A stretch of DNA of 64,000 nt. It comes from Betaproteobacteria bacterium. Lineage in GTDB: Bacteria; Pseudomonadota; Gammaproteobacteria; Burkholderiales; Casimicrobiaceae. A program made the translations under genes and the position numbers. Location: the NCBI GenBank assembly GCA_004293675.1, contig READ01000016.1, positions 44,473 to 108,472 on the forward strand, in the 5' to 3' direction. This document shows, piece by piece, positions 47,772 through 57,748 of the stretch (position 1 is its first letter; each line of letters begins with the position of its first letter). The notes under the pieces are model-generated. The model saw nothing but the letters and a program-made list of their open reading frames with translations, ran no database searches and was not told the origin of the DNA.

Positions 47772-49184
47772 TCAGGCGGCCAGGGTGTCGAGTACCGCGC
47801 GCAATTCCCAGTCGTCACCCAGCTCAATTGCTGCCGAAAGCACCCAGATCGAACGGTCGAACACTACCTGACAGACGACGTTCGACTCTGCGGTGCCAAG
47901 GGGGAGGAAAATATGGTCTGCGCCCTCGGCGCTAAACACCATCGCGGGGCACTGCTGATCACCCGACTGGAGTCGAATGAGGCGCGATTCAGCGAAGTTT
48001 GAGAGCACCTCACAACCAATGAGCACTTCATTGCCATCGTCTTGCAGCCATCGAACGACCCCGAGTGACCAGGGTTCATTGCCAGTGCCCCGAAGCGCAA
48101 TCAGGCTAGCCGCTCGAAGAACAGATTGCTGTATCGCAAAGCGGAGCAAAAAACCGCCCTCGCTCTGATTGAGAATCGTTGCTGGAATCGAACTGAAATG
48201 TTTGCTGGCAACCCGGTTGCTGCTGTTGGGCAGGTGCTCCTGCATCGCTGTCCACGTATCTATGAGTCCGACCACGCAATGCAGTGCGCCTTGGGTGGCA
48301 ATACGCGGAATCTCACGCACAACGTTTTGTCCAAACTCTCGAACTGCTCGGCGGACAAAGTCATTAACTTCGTGGGTGGTTAGACCCGCAGCCTGACCGG
48401 TGGCGAGCAGGCCGTCGTAGATGCCCCCGCGTCGCGACCTGCTTAACGATCCGGCGCGAATTTCCTCCACGACAAATGCCGCATCCTGCGCATTGACATA
48501 TACCGGTAACTGAGGTCGCCAAGGATTTGGGAGCCTGGCAAACGGCATAGGCGAATGATCGTCCATTAAGTCCGCTGCCGCCAAGCCTGTTCCGGCATGT
48601 GTCGGCGGACTCAGGGAGTAGTTGCAGGTCTTGGAGAGGTGGCCGACAAGCCTCACCGCAACGGATAAGCGCCCAGCCGCAAGTGAAAGAGGATTGAGCC
48701 AAGCCATAAGCCAAAGTTGCAAGCACATATCGCGGAGCTCTGCGAATTCGTTGTGTTCGTCTCTTTGGCGGGCAAGCACGTATCCGGTAATGGAATAAAC
48801 CGATCTCCAAAATCCGGCGGGTGGATTGGAGTACGCCAAATTACAACCCGCATAAATTTTGCCAAGAATTCGAAGCGCAGCAGCCAGTGCGGCCGAGTCT
48901 GCAAGTGTGCTGCGGTAGACGGTAATCGGCCGAATGGAGCCGAGCCCCGATTTTTGCCAAAGCAATTGCGCGGTCAAAAGATATTCTGCAAACGCCGCGC
49001 GCTCTAGCGAAACCATCGGGTGTGAGGCGTTCCAAAACGCCGCCTCAAGTCGTGTCCAAGCGGCGTGAGAGAGAACCTCAACTGCGTGGTCGTAATCTCC
49101 GATGTCAACGGTCGCGACGATGTCGTACAGCCGATTTTTGCTGTCGTCGCGAGGGTCATCTAATCGATTTCGTGAACTGCTCAA
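47772..49184 (-). CDS. Orphan protein with possible PilZ-like C-terminal region
   Basis: Cytoplasmic protein of 470 residues with no signal or membrane segment. The N-terminal 300 residues are helical. The C-terminal 120 residues look like a small beta-barrel (ILNQSEGGFLLRFAIQQSVL; LIALRGTGNEPWSLGVVRWL; EVLIGCEVLSN), which reminds me of PilZ-type c-di-GMP binding relatives found in betaproteobacteria, but the RxxxR motif is not seen, so nucleotide binding is doubtful. It is convergent with the glycosyltransferase gene (70 bp between stops). I do not recognise a named family. Confidence 0.75.
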   Translation of the reverse strand: MSSSRNRLDDPRDDSKNRLYDIVATVDIGDYDHAVEVLSHAAWTRLEAAFWNASHPMVSLERAAFAEYLLTAQLLWQKSGLGSIRPITVYRSTLADSAALAAALRILGKIYAGCNLAYSNPPAGFWRSVYSITGYVLARQRDEHNEFAELRDMCLQLWLMAWLNPLSLAAGRLSVAVRLVGHLSKTCNYSLSPPTHAGTGLAAADLMDDHSPMPFARLPNPWRPQLPVYVNAQDAAFVVEEIRAGSLSRSRRGGIYDGLLATGQAAGLTTHEVNDFVRRAVREFGQNVVREIPRIATQGALHCVVGLIDTWTAMQEHLPNSSNRVASKHFSSIPATILNQSEGGFLLRFAIQQSVLRAASLIALRGTGNEPWSLGVVRWLQDDGNEVLIGCEVLSNFAESRLIRLQSGDQQCPAMVFSAEGADHIFLPLGTAESNVVCQVVFDRSIWVLSAAIELGDDWELRAVLDTLAA

Positions 49185-49442
49185 GTGAGTCGTTGGCTGA
49201 TTCTGTTGGATGATGATTATCGCAGGTGAATCTTTGGTTCCCGCACTTTATATGTTGGTTTGGCTTTTTTGCGTGTTGATTTCAGTCCTACTGATCGTTC
49301 TTGGTCGCGGTCGCGAACCAGCGCACACGAGCATCTTATTTAACATAATATAAATTCTCGGGCAAATTAGCAATCAGCGCTACGACACTGACATAGCCGG
49401 TAAGGCTTGATCGACACCGATTAAAGGCGCACGCCACTCGTG

Positions 49443-50801
49443 CTAACCCTCCCGAAGTAACTCAATAGCAGCGTCAACGCGTTCCACCGAATCTACTCGC
49501 ATTTCGGTGTTGAGTGCGCGTTTGCCTACGGCCGAACCAACGATGCGACCAAAACCTAATTTTTGACTTTCGGCGATGCGAAGCGCGCTGCCTACTACGG
49601 GACGAACTTCTCCACCGAGTCCCACTTCGCCAAATACGCAAATACTGGCGTCCACGATCTTTCCAGTGAGTGAAGACCAAATCGCCGCGATGATTGGCAG
49701 ATCGGCGGCCGGTTCGTTGATCTTAATGCCGCCGACGACGTTGATGAACACGTCGAAACCACCCAGTTGTGAGCCCAGGTGCCGATTCATGACGGCCAAC
49801 AGCATGGCTAGTCGTTGCGCATCGAATCCAGTACAGACACGCCTGGGATTGCCTGCGGTGCGATCAACCAAAGCCTGAACCTGAACCAACAAGGGCCTCG
49901 ATCCTTCGATAGCGGGAAACACCACGTTCCCGGGTGCCTGCTGCTGACCGCGCGCCAAAAACAGCGACGACGGGTTGCTGACGCCGCGCAAGCCATCTTC
50001 GGTCATACTGAACACGCCGATTTCGTTGGCGGCACCGAATCGATTCTTGAGCGCGCGAATGATTCGAATGTTGGAGCCCGCTTCGCCTTCGAAGTAAATC
50101 ACCGTGTCCACCAAGTGCTCCAGCACGCGCGGTCCGGCAATCGAGCCTTCTTTCGTGACGTGACCGACAATGATGATCGCCACGCCGTTGCTTTTCGCGT
50201 AGCGAACTAACTCAGCGGCGCATTCTCGTACCTGAACCACCGATCCCGGCGCTGAATTGAACGCTTCGCTGTAGAGCGTTTGAATCGAATCAATGACGAC
50301 CACGTCGGGTCGCGCACTACCGATGTGCGAAAAAATCGCCTCTAACCCCGTCTCTGGAAGCACCTCAATTCGCTCCAGATCCAGCGCCAAGCGCCGCGCT
50401 CGGCTCGCCACTTGGGCGGCAGACTCTTCGCCCGTGACATAGAGCGCTCGACGAGTTTGTGCGATCGCATCCACCACCTGCAACGTGAGCGTCGATTTGC
50501 CGATGCCGGGATCACCGCCAATCAAAATCACACCGCCGGGCACCAAACCGCCGCCGAGCGTGCGATCAAGCTCTGTCGAGCCCGTGGGCCAACGTGCGGT
50601 GTCTTCGAGCGTAACTTCGGAAAGGCGCACCACTCGCGACGCCGCCGTGACCGTGCTGCGGGCCTTTAGCGCCGAGCTTGGCGCGTTAACGACGGCCTCT
50701 TCTAACGTGTTCCAGGCGTTACAGCTGGGGCATTGGCCTTGCCACTTGGGCGACAGCGCGCCGCAGTCCCGACACACGTACTGAGTTTTTGTTTTTGCCA
50801 C
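49443..50801 (-). CDS. radA: DNA repair protein RadA
   Basis: RecA-related branch-migration helicase acting in homologous recombination. 452 residues, with an N-terminal zinc finger (YVCRDCGALSPKWQGQCPSC), Walker A GGDPGIGKSTLTLQV, Walker B VVVIDSIQTLYS, the RadA signature KNRFGAANEIGVFSM and a C-terminal Lon-protease-like domain (VNVVGGIKINEPAADLPIIA; GEVGLGGEVRPV). Located downstream of lapB on the same strand, 193 bp away with repeat copy G between them. Confidence 0.97.
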   Translation of the reverse strand: MAKTKTQYVCRDCGALSPKWQGQCPSCNAWNTLEEAVVNAPSSALKARSTVTAASRVVRLSEVTLEDTARWPTGSTELDRTLGGGLVPGGVILIGGDPGIGKSTLTLQVVDAIAQTRRALYVTGEESAAQVASRARRLALDLERIEVLPETGLEAIFSHIGSARPDVVVIDSIQTLYSEAFNSAPGSVVQVRECAAELVRYAKSNGVAIIIVGHVTKEGSIAGPRVLEHLVDTVIYFEGEAGSNIRIIRALKNRFGAANEIGVFSMTEDGLRGVSNPSSLFLARGQQQAPGNVVFPAIEGSRPLLVQVQALVDRTAGNPRRVCTGFDAQRLAMLLAVMNRHLGSQLGGFDVFINVVGGIKINEPAADLPIIAAIWSSLTGKIVDASICVFGEVGLGGEVRPVVGSALRIAESQKLGFGRIVGSAVGKRALNTEMRVDSVERVDAAIELLREG

Positions 50802-50892
50802 GTCGCGATTACCGATGCATCATTTACTGTGTTTTATCACAGTGTATCTGTAGTCTCGCGCAGATTGTATTTCTATTAACTTTATCCTTAAG

Positions 50893-50979
50893 TGCCAATA
50901 GAAATAGGGGCTAACGAGGTGTTTTACCGCTTTTCATTACTTCACAAAATCTCAATAAAAGCCTTTATTAATATGGCCT
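50893..50979 (+). repeat. Short bipartite inverted-repeat element, copy G
   Basis: Conserved arm TGCCAATAGAAATAGGGGCT at 50893-50912; second arm AGCCTTTATTAATATGGCCT at 50960-50979. It lies between radA and lapB. Confidence 0.78.
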
Positions 50980-50994
50980 TAAGCAAAAAAGGTA

Positions 50995-52149
50995 TTAGCC
51001 CAAAGGCGTTGCGCGAAAACTTTCCCATTCGTTGCAGCCAGGGCATTTCCAGTAGTAGCGTGGTGCATGGAATCCGCAGTGCCCGCAGTGGTAGCCGGGC
51101 GTTTTTTCAGTGGCACGTCGCAACAATTCGGCGACCTCTTTCATCGTGGTCCCGCCGCTGTTGCTCTCATTTTCGCTCTCTAAATCAAGCAAGCGCGCTG
51201 TTTCCCGAGCGGACGGATTGCGCTGCAATTCAGCGCGTAGACGCAACAGGGCTTTTTCACGACCTTCGATTTTGATCGACGCATCGATGAGTTTGGAGAG
51301 TCCAATACTGCTCGGTGCAACGCGCTGCGCCGCTGCCAGCTGCTCGATCGCCACGGCGGATTGTTCAGGTCCAAAAAACGCCACGATCTCATCGCTGACC
51401 AACGCCACCAGCTCGGGTTGTACGCGCATGAGCTCTTGCAGCGCCGCTGTGGCTTCGGCAGGCGCGGTGCCCCGCAGTGCCGCCCGAAACGCTAGTAGCT
51501 TCGCGCGGCCGGAATTGCGATTGTGCGATTCCGCGCTCGCCAGACTCTTTCGTACGGCGTCCAAATCGTTTTTGGCCAGCGCCACATCAGCAATTTCACA
51601 ATGACTCTGCGCGATCAAGCGGTCTTGCGGCAGTGAATTCAGTGACGCGATTCGCTCGCGGGCCTCGATCACCTTTTCCCACTCTTTTTCTTGCTCAAGC
51701 ACTGATGCGAGCTTGGTGGTCGCTTCAGCTTCGTACGACGTGCCTTTAAGCTGACCGTAGAGCGTTTCGGCGCGATCAAACATGCCCGACGCATGAAAAT
51801 CTTGGGCTAGTTCGAACAGCGCCAGTTCGCGCTTCTCTTTCGGCAAGTCATGGCGATCAACGAGCGACTGATGAATCGCTGTAGCGTCCGAAACTCGGCC
51901 CTGGCGACGAAACAAACTGCCCAGCGCCAACTGTAAATCGAGGGCATGCGGATCGCGTTTTGAGACATCAACGAAGCTCTCAACCGCCTTATCGTTTTCC
52001 TGCCGCAGAAGATAGTTGAGGCCACGAAAATAGGCGCTCGGCAGCGCTCGTGCGTCGCGTAAAACGTAGCGAATATCAATGCGCGCAGCAAACCAGCCGA
52101 GCGCGAAAAAGGCAATGGGGAGCAACAGCCACCAGGCTTCAAATTCCAT
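50995..52149 (-). CDS. lapB: Lipopolysaccharide assembly protein LapB
   Basis: Inner-membrane-anchored cytoplasmic protein that regulates LpxC turnover and so lipopolysaccharide synthesis. 384 residues: one N-terminal helix (EAWWLLLPIAFFALGWFAAR), a run of tetratricopeptide repeats (YFRGLNYLLRQENDKAVESF; LALGSLFRRQGRVSDATAIH), and a C-terminal rubredoxin-like zinc module (YHCGHCGFHAPRYYWKCPGC). The start at 52149 is chosen over 52182 because the helix is then N-terminal. It follows ihfB by 85 bp; the lapA gene found at that place in many proteobacteria is absent. Confidence 0.95.
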   Translation of the reverse strand: MEFEAWWLLLPIAFFALGWFAARIDIRYVLRDARALPSAYFRGLNYLLRQENDKAVESFVDVSKRDPHALDLQLALGSLFRRQGRVSDATAIHQSLVDRHDLPKEKRELALFELAQDFHASGMFDRAETLYGQLKGTSYEAEATTKLASVLEQEKEWEKVIEARERIASLNSLPQDRLIAQSHCEIADVALAKNDLDAVRKSLASAESHNRNSGRAKLLAFRAALRGTAPAEATAALQELMRVQPELVALVSDEIVAFFGPEQSAVAIEQLAAAQRVAPSSIGLSKLIDASIKIEGREKALLRLRAELQRNPSARETARLLDLESENESNSGGTTMKEVAELLRRATEKTPGYHCGHCGFHAPRYYWKCPGCNEWESFRATPLG

Positions 52150-52234
52150 GAATGGGGTCGGGCTACGAGGCCACGAAATCAATAGCTAGGGCTCGATTAT
52201 GTAACGCGGGGTCAATGCCGCACCAACGGCCAGA

Positions 52235-52561
52235 TCAGGCGGTCGTTTTGACCTTCTGCACTGGGGCAGGTTGTAATGCCGCATTAGCGTCAACGCGTTC
52301 GCGGAGCTCTTTGCCGGCTTTGAAATGGGGAACGTGTTTCGCGGGAACCGTGACCTGCTCGCCCGATTTAGGATTACGACCGATACGCGGTGGGCGGTGC
52401 GACAGCGCAAAGCTACCGAAACCACGAACTTCGACCCGAGAGCCCTCGGCCAGCGCGTCGCCGATGCCCTCAAGAATGAGGCGCACGGCGATTTCGGTGT
52501 CCCGAGCCATGAGATGAGGAAATCGTTCCGCCAATCGGGCAATCAAACTCGAACGCGTCAT
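52235..52561 (-). CDS. ihfB: Integration host factor subunit beta
   Basis: DNA-bending protein that pairs with IhfA. 108 residues: begins [20 protein letters not shown], with [20 protein letters not shown] and the beta-arm [20 protein letters not shown], then [15 protein letters not shown]. The C-terminal tail is slightly longer than in E. coli. Conserved position after rpsA. Confidence 0.97.
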   Translation of the reverse strand: MTRSSLIARLAERFPHLMARDTEIAVRLILEGIGDALAEGSRVEVRGFGSFALSHRPPRIGRNPKSGEQVTVPAKHVPHFKAGKELRERVDANAALQPAPVQKVKTTA

Positions 52562-52646
52562 AACCCTTCCCTCTTCCTACTCGGTCACACTTTTTTAGTG
52601 TGCTGCGACATGTTGCCACGTCACAGCACGCTTAGCTAACAACAGC

Positions 52647-54338
52647 CTAGTTGCTGCCGTCTTGTTTCGATTTGAGCAGCGCGCCCAAACCAGCCAAGCC
52701 GGAGCCCGTGGCGCTTTCGTCTTTGGCGTGAGCACGAATCGCTTCGGTCTCTTCCGCTGAGTCTTTCGCTTTGATCGACAGGCTGATGTTGCGGGTTTTA
52801 CGATCAACGTTAATGATCATGACCTCAACCGTGTCGCCCTCTTTCACGTGGCTGCGGATGTCCTCAACACGCTCACGCGCGACTTCGGAAACACGCAGGT
52901 AGCCTTCAACGTCGTCGGCCAACTGAATCACAGCGCCCTTGGCTTCAGCGGACTTGACCGTACCGGTCACGATCGCGCCTTTGTCATTCATGGCGGTGTA
53001 GTTGTTGAACGGATCGCCATCGAGCTGTTTGATGCCCAACGAAATACGCTCGCGCTCGACATCGATTCCGAGCACAGCGGCTTCCAGCTCTTGTCCCTTT
53101 TTGTAGTCGCGCACAGCGGTTTCGCCGGGAACGGTCCACGAAAGATCCGAGAGGTGAATAAGGCCATCGATGCCGCCTGGCAAACCGATGAACACGCCGA
53201 AGTCGGTGATCGACTTGATCGCGCCGGATACTTTGTCACCCTTCTTGTAGTTGGCAGCAAAGTCGTCCCACGGATTGGCTTGGCACTGTTTGATGCCGAG
53301 CGAAATACGACGACGGTCTTCGTCGATCTCAAGGATCATGACTTCAACTTCGTCGCCCAACGACACTACTTTGGATGGGCTGACGTTTTTGTTCGTCCAG
53401 TCCATTTCGCTGACGTGCACGAGGCCTTCGATGCCAGCATCGATTTCAACGAATGCGCCGTAATCGGTGATGTTGGTGACTTTACCGAACAGACGGGTGC
53501 CCGTTGGGTAACGACGTGCCAAACCGACCCACGGATCGTCGCCCAATTGCTTGAGGCCGAGCGAAACACGGTTTTTCTCTTGATCGAACTTGAGAACCTT
53601 GGCGGTAACTTCTTGACCGACGGTAATGACTTCGGAGGGGTGCTTGACGCGGCGCCATGCCAAATCGGTGATGTGCAGCAAGCCATCGATACCACCCAGA
53701 TCCACGAACGCGCCGTAGTCGGTGATGTTTTTGACGGTTCCGGTAACGGTCGAGCCCTCTTGCAGTGTCGAGAGCAACTTATCGCGCTCAGCACCCATTG
53801 AAACTTCGATCACAGCGCGGCGCGAAACGACCACGTTGTTACGCTTTTTGTCGAGCTTGATGACCTTGAAATCTAGCTCTTTGCCTTCGTAAGGCGATGT
53901 GTCCTTGATCGGGCGCATATCAACGAGCGAACCGGGCAAGAAGGCGCGAACGCCGTGCGTCATCACGGTCAAGCCGCCTTTGACTTTACCAACGACCATG
54001 CCCGAGACGATATCGCCCTGATTCATTGCGTTTTCAAGGAAATACCACGACGCGAGGCGCTTGGCCTTATCGCGTGAGAGTTTGGTTTCGCCGAATCCGT
54101 TTTCGATGGATTCGATCGCTACCTGAATGAAATCGCCGGCTTTGACATCAATCTCGCCGCGATCATTTTTGAATTCTTCCAGAGGCACGTAGGCTTCTGA
54201 TTTGAGACCCGCGTTGACAACGACCATGTTGTAGTCGACGCGCACCACTTCTGCAGTGATCACTTCGCCATTGCGCATTTCTTTACGTACGAGGGATTCC
54301 TCGAACATTGATGCGAATGATTCGATTTCTGTTGACAT
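52647..54338 (-). CDS. rpsA: 30S ribosomal protein S1
   Basis: Ribosomal protein that brings mRNA to the 30S subunit. 563 residues with six S1 RNA-binding domains, visible through repeated blocks such as [40 protein letters not shown] and [20 protein letters not shown]. Gene order cmk-rpsA-ihfB on the minus strand is conserved in proteobacteria. Confidence 0.98.
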   Translation of the reverse strand: MSTEIESFASMFEESLVRKEMRNGEVITAEVVRVDYNMVVVNAGLKSEAYVPLEEFKNDRGEIDVKAGDFIQVAIESIENGFGETKLSRDKAKRLASWYFLENAMNQGDIVSGMVVGKVKGGLTVMTHGVRAFLPGSLVDMRPIKDTSPYEGKELDFKVIKLDKKRNNVVVSRRAVIEVSMGAERDKLLSTLQEGSTVTGTVKNITDYGAFVDLGGIDGLLHITDLAWRRVKHPSEVITVGQEVTAKVLKFDQEKNRVSLGLKQLGDDPWVGLARRYPTGTRLFGKVTNITDYGAFVEIDAGIEGLVHVSEMDWTNKNVSPSKVVSLGDEVEVMILEIDEDRRRISLGIKQCQANPWDDFAANYKKGDKVSGAIKSITDFGVFIGLPGGIDGLIHLSDLSWTVPGETAVRDYKKGQELEAAVLGIDVERERISLGIKQLDGDPFNNYTAMNDKGAIVTGTVKSAEAKGAVIQLADDVEGYLRVSEVARERVEDIRSHVKEGDTVEVMIINVDRKTRNISLSIKAKDSAEETEAIRAHAKDESATGSGLAGLGALLKSKQDGSN

Positions 54339-54679
54339 TCAGTAACTTTCGGTTGGCTCTTGCCCTTGCGAGATTGCAGGGAATAGAGGTTGGGTTAAAA
54401 AACAGGACGGGAAGACGAAGGACGAATGACGCAAAGGTTTGCAAGTATTGCGCTGCTTTGCAGCCACTGTCTATTCGATCGCCGCTCGGCATCTAATTCG
54501 CTCATCACTCTTGGTTAGGGGGTGCGCTGCTGCGCCCCTCCACCGTTCGTGGTGAGGTTTCGACAGGCTCAACCCTGAAGGCAACCTCCCCACCGTTCGT
54601 GGTGAGCTTGTCGAACCATGAACGCTATTTCGATCAACACTGCGTTGACCGCCATAAGGCACCTGCTCCAACAATCGCT
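54339..54679. repeat. 341-bp gap between cmk and rpsA with GTTCGTGGTGAG repeats
   Basis: No gene is visible. Two direct partial copies of the family also found at 36951: CGTTCGTGGTGAGGTTTCGA at 54544 and CGTTCGTGGTGAGCTTGTCG at 54594, the latter continuing to 54624. The rpsA promoter presumably lies in the part nearest 54339. Confidence 0.8.
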
Positions 54680-55426
54680 CTAACGACTACGCAATTTCCA
54701 CAGCGACAACACCGCATCGATGGTCTGTTGTGGACCATGCGCTGCGTTATCAATCACGATGGCATCGGGGGCGGGTTTCAGCGGTGCGACAGCGCGGGTT
54801 TTGTCCTGCGTGTCGCGTTGCCGAATCTTTTCCTCAACGGATGCAAAGCTTTCGAGCGAACTATCGATTGTAGAGGAATTTCCCTTTTCAATCAAGCGCT
54901 TAGCTTTCGAATCCCGCTGCGTTTGAGCGCTCAGATCGGACGCATGTTTTTCGAGCTGCCGGTGCCTACGGGTGGCACGAACATCCGATGTGGTCGTCAG
55001 ATAAATCTTGAGCGTTGCATCGGGGAATACCACCGTTCCCATGTCGCGACCATCGCCCACCAAACCAGGCGGCTGCGCAAACGCGCGCTGGCGAGCCAGG
55101 AGCGCGGCGCGGACTTCCGGCACGGCAGAGAGCTTCGATGCGAGCATCCCAACAGCCTCGGCACGGATCAGTTCGGTCGAATCAGCGCCATTGAGCCACA
55201 CCGAGTCATCTCGAAATTCCAGAGAAAGTGCTTTAGCTTCCATCTCTAAATCATTGATTTTTAATTGATCTACTTTTCGATTCAGCACCGCCAACGCAAA
55301 CGCTCGATAGATCGCACCACTGTCGAGCAAATGAAATCCCAACGCCGCTGCTACGGCTCGAGCGACCGTGCCCTTGCCCGACGCGGTCGGTCCATCGATG
55401 GTTAAAACGGGAATGAGCTCGCTCAT
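54680..55426 (-). CDS. cmk: Cytidylate kinase
   Basis: Nucleotide kinase that phosphorylates CMP and dCMP. 248 residues: P-loop IDGPTASGKGTVARAVAAAL, LDSGAIYRAFALAVLN, and GRDMGTVVFPDATLKIYLTT, with the CMP-binding insert. The C-terminal part is somewhat longer than in E. coli (227 residues). The ATG at 55426 is preferred over the in-frame TTG six bases upstream. Usually preceded by aroA in this group; here the upstream DNA holds only repeat copy H. Confidence 0.95.
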   Translation of the reverse strand: MSELIPVLTIDGPTASGKGTVARAVAAALGFHLLDSGAIYRAFALAVLNRKVDQLKINDLEMEAKALSLEFRDDSVWLNGADSTELIRAEAVGMLASKLSAVPEVRAALLARQRAFAQPPGLVGDGRDMGTVVFPDATLKIYLTTTSDVRATRRHRQLEKHASDLSAQTQRDSKAKRLIEKGNSSTIDSSLESFASVEEKIRQRDTQDKTRAVAPLKPAPDAIVIDNAAHGPQQTIDAVLSLWKLRSR

Positions 55427-55456
55427 AAGCAACTTTGGATCAACAATTCAATGATC

Positions 55457-55542
55457 TGCCAAATAAATTAAGGGATTGGACGCGATTTCGTGGCTTTTCG
55501 ATTTAAAACGAAATCATTAGAAAACCCATATTAAACGGGGCG
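55457..55542 (+). repeat. Short bipartite inverted-repeat element, copy H
   Basis: Conserved arm TGCCAAATAAATTAAGGGAT at 55457-55476; second arm AACCCATATTAAACGGGGCG at about 55523-55542. It lies between the divergent cmk and paaH genes. Confidence 0.75.
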
Positions 55543-55684
55543 CTAAACGATATTTTTATAACTTATTGGAACACATGCCCCTTTTGCGATTGTAGATAGC
55601 CCAGCGCAGCAACCCGGCGGAGCCCGCGAGCCAGCGAGCCACGCTAGCATCAACTCACGCGAACTCAACCTCGGCTTCAATACG

Positions 55685-57208
55685 ATGACACAAACTTTTC
55701 AAACCGTAGGCGTAATCGGCGCTGGCACCATGGGCGCGGGCATTGCGCAGGTTGCGGCCACCGCGGGTTGCAAGGTCAAAATCTATGATGCTCGGGACGG
55801 CGCGGGCGCGGCTGCGATTGCTCGCAACACCGAGGCGCTCAAAACGCTCGCCAGCAAAGGCAAGCTCTCGCCCGAAGATGCGACGAACGCCGCGGCGCGC
55901 ATGCACACAGCCGCCGATTTAGGTGATTTTCACGATTGCGATTTAGTGATCGAGGCAATCGTTGAGGAGCTTGCGGCGAAGCAAGCGCTGTTCAAATCAC
56001 TCGAATCGATTTGCGCCGAAACGACCGTGATGGCAACCAACACGTCGTCGATTTCTGTGACCGCCATTGCAGCGGTGCTGGCACGCCCAGAAAACGTCGT
56101 CGGCATGCATTTTTTCAACCCCGCACCGATTCTGCCGTTGGTCGAAGTGGTGAGCGGGCAGCTCACGTCCGTTGCGGTGGCTGATCGCGTAGAGGCGGCT
56201 TCACGGCAGTGGAAGAAGACGCCCGTCCGCTGCAAATCTTCGCCCGGGTTCATCGTCAACCGAGTCGCGAGGCCTTTTTACGGTGAAGCCTTTCGAGTTT
56301 TGGAGTCGGGCGGTGCTGATGTTGCCACCATCGATTTGGTGCTGCGCGAAGCAGGCGGCTTCAAGATGGGTGCGTTCGAACTCCTTGATTTAATTGGGCT
56401 TGACGTTAATTTGATGGTGACGAAATCGGTGTGGAACGCGTATTTTCAAGGCGCACGATTCCGCCCGAGCATCACCCAAGAGGAAATGGTTGCCGGTGGT
56501 TTGCTCGGTCGAAAAAGTGGTCGCGGCTTCTATAACTATCCCGCTGGTGTCCCCGCAGCCCCAGCGTCGGCATTCGGCCCCGCGCCGACGATGCTCCAGT
56601 ATCTGACGGAATCCGATGCGCTTGATCCGCTGATTGAGCGCGTCAAAGCAGCGGGCATCAAAATCCAATCTCGGAAGGAAGACGATCCGTTTGGCGCCGG
56701 CACCTTTCGCGTTGGCAACGCGACCGTCTGCCTCAACGACGGGCGCACAGCAACGCAAATTGCTTACGAGGACGAGCTCACGAACGTCGTCACGCTCGAC
56801 CTAGCGCGCGATTTCGCGATGACTAAACGGGTAGCGTTGGCCAAGGGTGACGAAACGTCGACGGCTGCGTTGGCCGATGCGGTGGGTTTATTCCGCGCCC
56901 TCGGCATTGAAGTTTCGGTGATCGACGACATCCCCGGCATGATCGTCGCAAGAACGGTTGCTATGCTCGCAAACGAGGCCGCAGACGCCGTTTTACAAGG
57001 CGTTGCGAGCGCCGAGGGCGTCGACACCGCAATGAAACTCGGTGTCAATCACCCCGAAGGACCACTCGCCGCCGCAGACCGATTGGGCAACACATTGATG
57101 AACGCGATACTCGTCAACATGCACAGTCACACGGGCGACGATCGCTACCGGCAATCCATTTTGTTGCAGCGGAAGGTGTGGGGCGAAAGCTCGTTTCATC
57201 CGGCTTAA
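55685..57208 (+). CDS. paaH: 3-hydroxyacyl-CoA dehydrogenase, PaaH type
   Basis: NAD-dependent dehydrogenase of 507 residues, fitting PaaH/PaaC, which oxidises 3-hydroxyadipyl-CoA in aerobic phenylacetate breakdown. Rossmann motif VGVIGAGTMGAGIAQVAATA, then IVEELAAKQALFKSLESICA, GMHFFNPAPILPLVEVVSGQ with the catalytic His, and SPGFIVNRVARPFYGEAFRV; a second partial C-terminal dehydrogenase domain is present (VNHPEGPLAAADRLG). Followed 46 bp later by a PaaI thioesterase. Other paa genes are not in the window, so participation in another beta-oxidation route is possible. Confidence 0.93.
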   Translation: MTQTFQTVGVIGAGTMGAGIAQVAATAGCKVKIYDARDGAGAAAIARNTEALKTLASKGKLSPEDATNAAARMHTAADLGDFHDCDLVIEAIVEELAAKQALFKSLESICAETTVMATNTSSISVTAIAAVLARPENVVGMHFFNPAPILPLVEVVSGQLTSVAVADRVEAASRQWKKTPVRCKSSPGFIVNRVARPFYGEAFRVLESGGADVATIDLVLREAGGFKMGAFELLDLIGLDVNLMVTKSVWNAYFQGARFRPSITQEEMVAGGLLGRKSGRGFYNYPAGVPAAPASAFGPAPTMLQYLTESDALDPLIERVKAAGIKIQSRKEDDPFGAGTFRVGNATVCLNDGRTATQIAYEDELTNVVTLDLARDFAMTKRVALAKGDETSTAALADAVGLFRALGIEVSVIDDIPGMIVARTVAMLANEAADAVLQGVASAEGVDTAMKLGVNHPEGPLAAADRLGNTLMNAILVNMHSHTGDDRYRQSILLQRKVWGESSFHPA

Positions 57209-57254
57209 TCCGATCGAATCCCTCCCCGTTCAATCGCCAGGCTAGCCAGCAACC

Positions 57255-57680
57255 ATGACCCAACCGACCCCGCAACAAGTCGCCGACGCCATGTACCAAC
57301 GCGATCACACCGCGCACGCGCTGGGCATCCAAATCGCCCAAGTCGCCCACGGCGCGGCAACGCTCCATATGCAAGTACGCCAAGACATGGTCAACGGCCA
57401 CGACATTTGCCACGGCGGCATGATGGCCACACTCTGCGACACCGCCTTTGCCTACGCCTGCAACAGCTATAACGCCAACACCGTCGCCAGCGGCTTCTCC
57501 ATCGAAATCATCGCGCCAGCCAAGCTCGGAGACACTTTGGTCGCCGTCGCCATCGAACAAGTCGTTCGCGGCCGAAGCGGTGTTTACGACGTGAAGCTAA
57601 CCAATCAAAGCGGCGACATCATCGCCCTCTTTCGTGGAAAGAGTCGGCGCATTGAGGGTACGGTCACGGCCGAAGTCTAG
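57255..57680 (+). CDS. paaI: Hydroxyphenylacetyl-CoA thioesterase PaaI
   Basis: Hot-dog fold thioesterase of 141 residues, which in the phenylacetate pathway hydrolyses dead-end ring-hydroxylated CoA esters. Family block NGHDICHGGMMATLCDTAFA with the active-site Asp, and SIEIIAPAKLGDTLVAVAIE; the C-terminus IALFRGKSRRIEG is as in PaaI. Same strand as paaH and probably co-transcribed. Confidence 0.93.
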   Translation: MTQPTPQQVADAMYQRDHTAHALGIQIAQVAHGAATLHMQVRQDMVNGHDICHGGMMATLCDTAFAYACNSYNANTVASGFSIEIIAPAKLGDTLVAVAIEQVVRGRSGVYDVKLTNQSGDIIALFRGKSRRIEGTVTAEV

Positions 57681-57748
57681 AGGCCAGTTCGCTGCTCTCC
57701 CCCCCCAAAGCGACGAACCGAGCAGGCTCTGGAATTTGCTCTGCTGAG

